Source of the DNA: Thermoprotei archaeon
Lineage (GTDB): Archaea > Thermoproteota > Nitrososphaeria > Geothermarchaeales > JDFR-13
Reading direction: 5' to 3'
DNA length: 9,743 bases
Assembly: GCA_015661745.1 (NCBI GenBank)
Contig: DQVL01000120.1
Coordinates: 1 to 9,743 of the forward strand
Shown here in pieces: positions 5,493 through 9,743 of the stretch. How positions within the stretch are numbered: position 1 is the first letter of the stretch; each line of letters opens with the position of its first letter. The notes beneath the pieces are model-generated. The model was not told the DNA's origin. It did no database searches and saw only the letters and a list, made by a program, of their open reading frames with translations. The translations under genes were made by a program, and so were the position numbers.

Positions 5493-7292
5493 TCATATAT
5501 ACATTGTAAAAACCGGAAAGATTGAAATGAAAAGTAGGAAGATGAAGGTTCCAAAGGTAATAAATCTCTTAAACATCTTAAAACCATATGTAGACAGCTC
5601 GCCAAGTTTTTCAATCAAATCATAACCCAAGACCCTAGTTAACACCTTATGGCGATAAAAATGTATATCACTTGGACGTAATTTTTTCCTTATCCTTCTC
5701 AAGACAAATTCTATGCTTTTAATTATCTCTCTAAATGCTTTTTCATCTTCACCAAGAACTCTGTACCCTCCTTTAACTAGGTCTAAAGCTGTAACTTCAT
5801 GTGTATCAGTAGTACATATTACATACTTATCAATTCCTAATCTATTTAATGTATTTTCAACCTCCATTTTCAACTTCGGAGACAGATTATTGGAATCAAA
5901 TGTGATTATACAATTAGATGCGTTTATCGTCTCATAATATATTATTGATATTCCATTACTACCTAATCCGTCTTGAGGAGTAACAAATGATGGGATAACC
6001 TTTTCATTAGCAATTTTATACACTGATAAATCTACTCTCTTTAGCTTATCAATCAAATCTTTAGCTGCATATATAATTTCATCCACAGCCTTAGGAGAAA
6101 GGATATATGACTTATTTACAAGAGAATTATGACAGTCTATAATAGATACATTTTCAAAATTCTTTTCAAATGCGTAATTTTCAATTTCTTGTATAACCCA
6201 TGGTGGGATATCCTCCATTTCCTTATACTCAAGAAAAACTATAATATTTCTACAAAATCTGATGCCATAGGCAGTGGCACCACCATAAGTAACTTTAACT
6301 ATATCACTGATTTTATTACATAATATGGGGTCTTTAAAACTAGTGAATTTTCTAATGATTTTTAAGGTTTCCTCATTAGTAGATATATCCAATTCATGGT
6401 TTGAAGGTGTATGAAAAACTGTTACACTTAATTTTTTCTCAGAGTACATATATGAAGAGGCGGCGGCTGGAAAACTGCTGCTTCCCACATTCTTAAAAGG
6501 TCCATAATGAAAATAGGGAATTAATAATAGAGTTGGTACAGGATACGAATCTGGAAATACTATCATGTCAACTCTGGTTTTTATATTTATTGACCCATTA
6601 TTAAGAAGATTATCAAGATAGTGAGGATCATCCAATATCCAGCTATCAACATATCCTTTTAAATACTCTAAAAGAGGGGCTTTGAGTGTTTTGGCTTTTT
6701 TCGATAAATTATTTATGTATAAATAGAAGACAGACGATATAAATAGCGCCAAAGTAATGGGTGTAATTAAACTTATTAAAATTGCGTTATCTGGGGACAT
6801 AAATGTTGATAAGAAAATTACTGGAACAATTTTTGTTACTGTTAGTAGGTAGGACTTAATAAATCCGTTATATAATATGGGAATATATATGAGGAGATCT
6901 ACAAATATCATTATTGATAACAAAGCAAAAAGATTGTAACTTGGATTGACATCTAAGTATATTTGGTTAATCAACCCTGAAAGTATTAAATAACCTATAC
7001 TTAAGATAAAAAGCAAGTAATGTTTGCCCAGTATCCTTCTTAATGAAAAAACTTGTGAATCTCGGCCTCTAATAATGAATTTAATAAGTATAAAGTCAGT
7101 AAGAGTTGAATATAGAGGTAAACCAATGATAAATATATATTGATTTAGAGAATAAATCGGATAAATTAGTACATAAGATACAAAAATATAGATTACATAC
7201 AGGAGTGTATAAAATGAAAGAACACGAAAGAAAGGCCCAAAAGTAAAAAGTTTCTCATATAAATTTACATACTGATGTGTTATCTCACTCAT
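5493..7292 (-). CDS. DUF2070 family polytopic membrane protein with large soluble domain
   Basis: The 599-residue protein has six predicted N-terminal membrane helices (about 24-46, 51-72, 92-112, 121-141, 148-166, 169-192). A long soluble region (about 197-570) follows, with a single C-terminal membrane helix (about 576-597). Basic stretches after helix 6 (KTLKAPLLEYLK) and before the last helix (RRIRKKLRP, FKMFKR) predict that the soluble domain is cytoplasmic. Conserved-looking sites in it are HYGPFKNVGSSSFP (262-275), HTPSNHE (294-300), IDCHNS (385-390), TPQDGLGSNG (438-447) and TTDTHEV (494-500). DUF2070 has no known activity. The histidine/aspartate clusters resemble metal sites of a hydrolase, which is inference. 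The start ATG follows the Sec61-beta stop by three bases, so the two are translationally linked and presumably one transcript. That pairing suggests work at the translocon or in membrane biogenesis. Confidence 0.85.
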   Translation of the reverse strand: MSEITHQYVNLYEKLFTFGPFFRVLSFYTLLYVIYIFVSYVLIYPIYSLNQYIFIIGLPLYSTLTDFILIKFIIRGRDSQVFSLRRILGKHYLLFILSIGYLILSGLINQIYLDVNPSYNLFALLSIMIFVDLLIYIPILYNGFIKSYLLTVTKIVPVIFLSTFMSPDNAILISLITPITLALFISSVFYLYINNLSKKAKTLKAPLLEYLKGYVDSWILDDPHYLDNLLNNGSINIKTRVDMIVFPDSYPVPTLLLIPYFHYGPFKNVGSSSFPAAASSYMYSEKKLSVTVFHTPSNHELDISTNEETLKIIRKFTSFKDPILCNKISDIVKVTYGGATAYGIRFCRNIIVFLEYKEMEDIPPWVIQEIENYAFEKNFENVSIIDCHNSLVNKSYILSPKAVDEIIYAAKDLIDKLKRVDLSVYKIANEKVIPSFVTPQDGLGSNGISIIYYETINASNCIITFDSNNLSPKLKMEVENTLNRLGIDKYVICTTDTHEVTALDLVKGGYRVLGEDEKAFREIIKSIEFVLRRIRKKLRPSDIHFYRHKVLTRVLGYDLIEKLGELSTYGFKMFKRFITFGTFIFLLFISIFPVFTMYI

Positions 7293-7295
7293 CAG

Positions 7296-7469
7296 CTAAG
7301 CTACTGGAAATAAATATCTTATTGCAAGAGATATTGCTACGAATACTATTGTTGATAAAACCAAATAAACTGGATTTATACTAATACCAGCACGTGAATC
7401 TTCAAAGAATCTTAGAAGACCGGCCGTGCTTGCGGGCATTGGAGCTTCTCTTCTCCTTCTCTGAGACAT
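7296..7469 (-). CDS. secG: Preprotein translocase subunit Sec61-beta (SecG-type)
   Basis: The 57-residue protein has the archaeal Sec61-beta layout. A short basic N-terminus (MSQRRRREAPMPAS) is followed by the conserved TAGLLRFFEDSRAGISINP motif (15-33), which lies along the cytoplasmic side. One membrane helix (about 34-50, VYLVLSTIVFVAISLAI) ends in RYLFPVA. It is the small stabilising subunit of the SecYE-beta channel in the plasma membrane. The start is supported by AGGTGG at 7476-7481, six bases before the ATG, and a TATA box at 7511-7519. The gene is short and easily missed. It heads the minus-strand run and is followed by DUF2070 three bases after its stop. Confidence 0.93.
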   Translation of the reverse strand: MSQRRRREAPMPASTAGLLRFFEDSRAGISINPVYLVLSTIVFVAISLAIRYLFPVA

Positions 7470-7510
7470 GAACAACCACCTACATTCTATAATGTACTTA
7501 TAGGTTGATG

Positions 7511-7519
7511 ATTATAAAT
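7511..7519 (-). promoter_or_regulatory. TATA box of the Sec61-beta/DUF2070 transcript
   Basis: On the minus strand ATTTATAAT is centred about 45 bases before the Sec61-beta ATG. It predicts a leader of roughly 19 bases that carries the AGGTGG ribosome binding site (7476-7481). A second TATA-like CATTATAG lies nearer the ATG (about 7488-7495) but would start transcription within the gene. Confidence 0.5.
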
Positions 7520-7560
7520 GTTACGTAGCAAATAAAGTTCGATATGACTGTTAAAAACAA

Positions 7561-7601
7561 TTTTTATTAAATACATCTGTATTGAATAATACTAAGAGGA
7601 G
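7561..7601 (+). promoter_or_regulatory. TATA box and ribosome binding site of the DUF1512 operon
   Basis: TTTTTATTAAATA at 7561-7573 (centre about 7567) predicts transcription from about 7593. GAGGAG at 7596-7601 is a good ribosome binding site, eight bases before the ATG at 7610. This 140-base region is shared divergently with the Sec61-beta promoter. Confidence 0.5.
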
Positions 7602-7609
7602 AATCAAAA

Positions 7610-8740
7610 ATGATTGACATGACTCTGCAGATCATTGATGACTTCAACATTATCATCCAAACACTATACATCTTGCTATTTATCGTCCTTATATTTTTTG
7701 GTCAAAGAATACAATTTCACTTATCTCTAATGGAGGTCGGAGGAGTACTAAGGCATCTGGCATTTCTTAAAGATACTGCTATTAAAATGACTATAGATGA
7801 ATTGAAAAAATATTCTACAGACAAGGATTTAAATAAAAGATTTGAAAGGCTTTTAAATTCATTTATGATAATGCCTGAAGCAGCTGATCCTTCGGGTATC
7901 GTAAAGAAAATAGAACATATAGTCAACATACGAGAGGCTAGATTTCTGGATGATCTAAAGAGATTGATTACGAGTGAAATTGAGGAATCGAAAGTTAGAA
8001 ATTTAAGTAATATGGTCGAAGCCACTATGGCTTTAAATATAATATACAAGATAATACAACATTATTATCTCTTAGCTAAAAAAACAAAGAACTTTTTTAT
8101 TATGGCTCAACTACAAATGATTGTACCATTGATTTTTAATGAAGCAAAGTCTTATCTACAAGCTCTTAATGCATTTAAATTAGGAACACCTATTGGGGAT
8201 TCGATAGGTCCCCTAATAGTTCACAAATTTATACAACATAGTGATACAAAAACTATAGAATATAAGAAAGAATATGTCAAAGATACAGACGTTTATGTAG
8301 TAGAAAGAAATGGAAGAATTTTTTATGTTATAAAGGCATCTGGACCCGGTGGCAATGTTGGTAAACCGGGAGAGGCAATTAAAAAAGTTATAAATTCACT
8401 AAAAAAGAAAAATGAGAAAATAGCTGGAATAATAATGATTGATGCCGCCTTAAAACTGGAAGGTGAAAAAACGGGTGAGGTGGCTGAGGGAGTTGGTGCA
8501 GCCATAGGAGGTATTGGCGTGGAAAAATTTAAAATCGAAGAGATAGCAACTAAGAACAAGGTTCCGCTATATGCAATTATAATAAAACAGAGTTTAATGG
8601 AAGCAATAACAACAATAAAAAAAGAGATTGCAGATACAATTTCGGATGCAATAAATAGAGTAGATAGAATATCAAATGAGGAGCTTCCTGAGGGGAATAT
8701 AATCTTGGCAGGGATAGGGAATACAATAGGGGTGCCATAA
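7610..8740 (+). CDS. DUF1512 family membrane-anchored protein, function unknown
   Basis: The 376-residue protein starts with one membrane helix (about 14-30, IIIQTLYILLFIVLIFF). The segment GQRIQFHLSLMEVGGVL follows, then a helical region (about 45-190). A C-terminal alpha/beta domain carries conserved-looking glycine motifs: SGPGGNVGKPGEA (244-256), and MIDAALKLEGEKTG (276-289) followed by GVGAAIGGIG (294-303). The layout fits the crenarchaeal DUF1512 family; this is recognition from memory, with no experimental role known to me. The glycine-rich loops after beta strands, with nearby D278, E284 and E286, could bind a nucleotide or metal ion, which is inference. The stop codon abuts the next ATG with no base between, so it is translationally linked to the zinc-ribbon membrane protein. 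It has no visible sign of transfer or damage. Confidence 0.75.
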   Translation: MIDMTLQIIDDFNIIIQTLYILLFIVLIFFGQRIQFHLSLMEVGGVLRHLAFLKDTAIKMTIDELKKYSTDKDLNKRFERLLNSFMIMPEAADPSGIVKKIEHIVNIREARFLDDLKRLITSEIEESKVRNLSNMVEATMALNIIYKIIQHYYLLAKKTKNFFIMAQLQMIVPLIFNEAKSYLQALNAFKLGTPIGDSIGPLIVHKFIQHSDTKTIEYKKEYVKDTDVYVVERNGRIFYVIKASGPGGNVGKPGEAIKKVINSLKKKNEKIAGIIMIDAALKLEGEKTGEVAEGVGAAIGGIGVEKFKIEEIATKNKVPLYAIIIKQSLMEAITTIKKEIADTISDAINRVDRISNEELPEGNIILAGIGNTIGVP

Positions 8741-9046
8741 ATGATATCGAATCTTATACTTCAATTTAATAGCTTTGAATTATTGATTTTATTCGCTATA
8801 GCACTAGTTTTCTTCTTCATACTTTTGACAGATATAAAAAAACAAGGCAAACGTATGATGCTAATAAATCCGGAAATCAAAGTACAATTAATATGTAAAG
8901 AATGTGGATTTAAGGAGATCAGAGACTTTAGAGAAGGCGACTATATTTCTAAAGAACCCGATGAAAAATGCGAAAAATGTGGGGGAGAAAAATATATTGA
9001 TATCATATATAGCATAGTAAAACAGGAGAAAACTAGGCAGTCGTAA
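8741..9046 (+). CDS. Membrane-anchored zinc-ribbon protein
   Basis: The 101-residue protein has an N-terminal membrane helix (about 11-29, FELLILFAIALVFFFILLT). A basic turn (KKQGKR, 33-38) marks the cytoplasmic side. The cytoplasmic domain has two CxxC pairs, C52/C55 (CKEC) and C77/C80 (CEKC), 21 residues apart, a classical zinc ribbon. It has no other recognisable domain. Its ATG immediately follows the DUF1512 stop (TAAATG), so reinitiation by the same ribosome is likely and the products probably act together at the membrane. A weak GGGGTG lies eight bases upstream. Its 3' end overlaps that of the convergent methionine aminopeptidase gene by 14 bases. I do not know a named family; a small scaffold or nucleic-acid/protein-binding ribbon is inference. 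Confidence 0.75.
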   Translation: MISNLILQFNSFELLILFAIALVFFFILLTDIKKQGKRMMLINPEIKVQLICKECGFKEIRDFREGDYISKEPDEKCEKCGGEKYIDIIYSIVKQEKTRQS

Positions 9047-9743
9047 CTAAGGGTCCATCCTCCATAACTATTACTGTATGTTCAAATTGAGATACAGGGG
9101 CGCCTCTAGATTCTATAAGAACAGCATACCCCTTCACCACTCCTATTTTATACAAACTGTTAATTATTTCAATAGCGTCGGGAACGTCAAACCACCTTGG
9201 TGTAAAAGGTAAAGTACCGTATCTATTCAAAATAAGTTTTTTAAAATTATCTAGTTTCTTATCGCGTAGTTTCTTGCTTTTAGATATTGAATAAATTGTT
9301 GTAATTTTACCACCATAAACATCACCTGAACCATGGGAAAATGTTATAAATGGTTCAACAGCATAAACCTCACCTAGTCGAATACTTTGAGAGAAGATTT
9401 CACGGATATTTGGGAATGTCTTTCCAGCATGAAGATCATATTTATCCATTAAATGACCTGATAAATTCCTGATTACTTTATAACCCGATTTTGACACACT
9501 ATTTTCGATAAAGCCTCCGATTTCACCTAACTTTTTGCCTGGGTAAACCATATCTATTGCATCATTCAATATCTTCTTATTTAATCTAACAATTTCTTGG
9601 TATTCACGACCACGTGCAATAGTTATAGCAGTATCAGCTATATATCCATCAATATGGACACCAACATCGATTTTAAGCAATCCTTCTCTAAACTCAATAA
9701 CTTCTTTAGTAAGTGGGGTATAATGAGCTGCTACAGAGTTGAA
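9033..9743 (-). CDS. map: Methionine aminopeptidase, type II (partial: N terminus beyond window edge)
   Basis: The enzyme removes the initiator methionine from new proteins. 236 C-terminal residues are in the window; the family is about 295-300 long, so roughly 60 N-terminal residues are missing. Reading from the edge, the active site is intact. The substrate histidine is in VAAHYTP. Metal ligands are D26 (KIDVG), D37 (IADTA), H97 (LSGH), E130 (AVEPF) and E221 (FEHTV), counted from the first visible residue. The second conserved histidine (LHAG) is also present. The type II insertion between the glutamates is seen in the SKSKKLRDKKLDNFKKLIL region. A TTG at 9680 is internal and not a start. 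The gene converges on the zinc-ribbon gene and shares 14 bases with its 3' end. Its promoter lies outside the window. Confidence 0.95.
   Translation of the reverse strand, partial: FNSVAAHYTPLTKEVIEFREGLLKIDVGVHIDGYIADTAITIARGREYQEIVRLNKKILNDAIDMVYPGKKLGEIGGFIENSVSKSGYKVIRNLSGHLMDKYDLHAGKTFPNIREIFSQSIRLGEVYAVEPFITFSHGSGDVYGGKITTIYSISKSKKLRDKKLDNFKKLILNRYGTLPFTPRWFDVPDAIEIINSLYKIGVVKGYAVLIESRGAPVSQFEHTVIVMEDGPLVTTA

Noticed and set aside
7280..7300. C-box-like CTGATGA at the Sec61-beta/DUF2070 junction (minus strand), considered for a C/D box guide RNA
   Set aside because: The base before TGATGA is not a purine, and no D/D' CTGA boxes follow at the right spacing; the sequence is explained by the stop/start codons.
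7717..8049. 110-codon minus-strand ORF inside the DUF1512 gene
   Set aside because: It is the complement of a coding helix-rich region; its serine/isoleucine/leucine-rich composition is that of a shadow frame.
9680..9743. TTG at 9680 as the start of methionine aminopeptidase
   Set aside because: The frame continues upstream to the window edge and includes the conserved VAAHYTP active-site segment, so the gene is truncated by the window and starts outside it.

Overview
The window is AT-rich archaeal DNA, most probably from a hyperthermophilic crenarchaeote (Thermoproteota) of the Desulfurococcales or a related order. The evidence is a stand-alone 5S rRNA gene not linked to 16S/23S, a Sec61-beta translocon subunit, an Alba chromatin protein, an RPA-like multi-OB protein, a type II methionine aminopeptidase, DUF2070 and DUF1512 family proteins, archaeal TATA boxes about 26-30 bases upstream of several starts, and GGAGG/GGTGAT ribosome binding sites. 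The exact genus is inference. I see no insertion sequence, CRISPR array, integrase or tRNA gene, and the window reads as compact chromosomal core sequence.

Layout. 1-132: promoter region, possibly divergent, with the first codons of a minus-strand gene perhaps running off the left edge. 133-1130 (+): a small membrane-anchored winged-helix regulator followed by a single-pass protein with a beta-rich outer domain, possibly a sensing pair. 1256-2713 (+): RtcB RNA ligase, intein-free and with all catalytic residues. 2752-3195 (-): a small SWIM zinc-finger protein, convergent with rtcB. 3315-3443 (+): 5S rRNA with its own TATA box, followed 24 bases later by an unrecognised 41-residue membrane micro-ORF (3468-3593) with a perfect GGTGAT ribosome binding site. 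7469-3590 (-): a four-gene run of Sec61-beta, DUF2070 membrane protein, Alba-family protein and a four-OB RPA-like protein. 7610-9046 (+): DUF1512 membrane protein and a membrane-anchored zinc-ribbon protein joined stop-to-start. 9743-9033 (-): type II methionine aminopeptidase, cut at its N terminus by the window edge.

Themes. Three proteins point to nucleic-acid maintenance (SWIM, Alba, RPA-like). Two units point to protein maturation and membrane export (Sec61-beta with DUF2070, and methionine aminopeptidase). RtcB seals tRNA exons and repairs RNA. DUF1512 with its zinc-ribbon partner is a membrane unit of unknown function. The least described items are the micro-ORF attached to the 5S rRNA transcript, the regulator plus secreted-protein pair, the histidine/aspartate motifs in the soluble part of DUF2070, and the DUF1512/zinc-ribbon couple.
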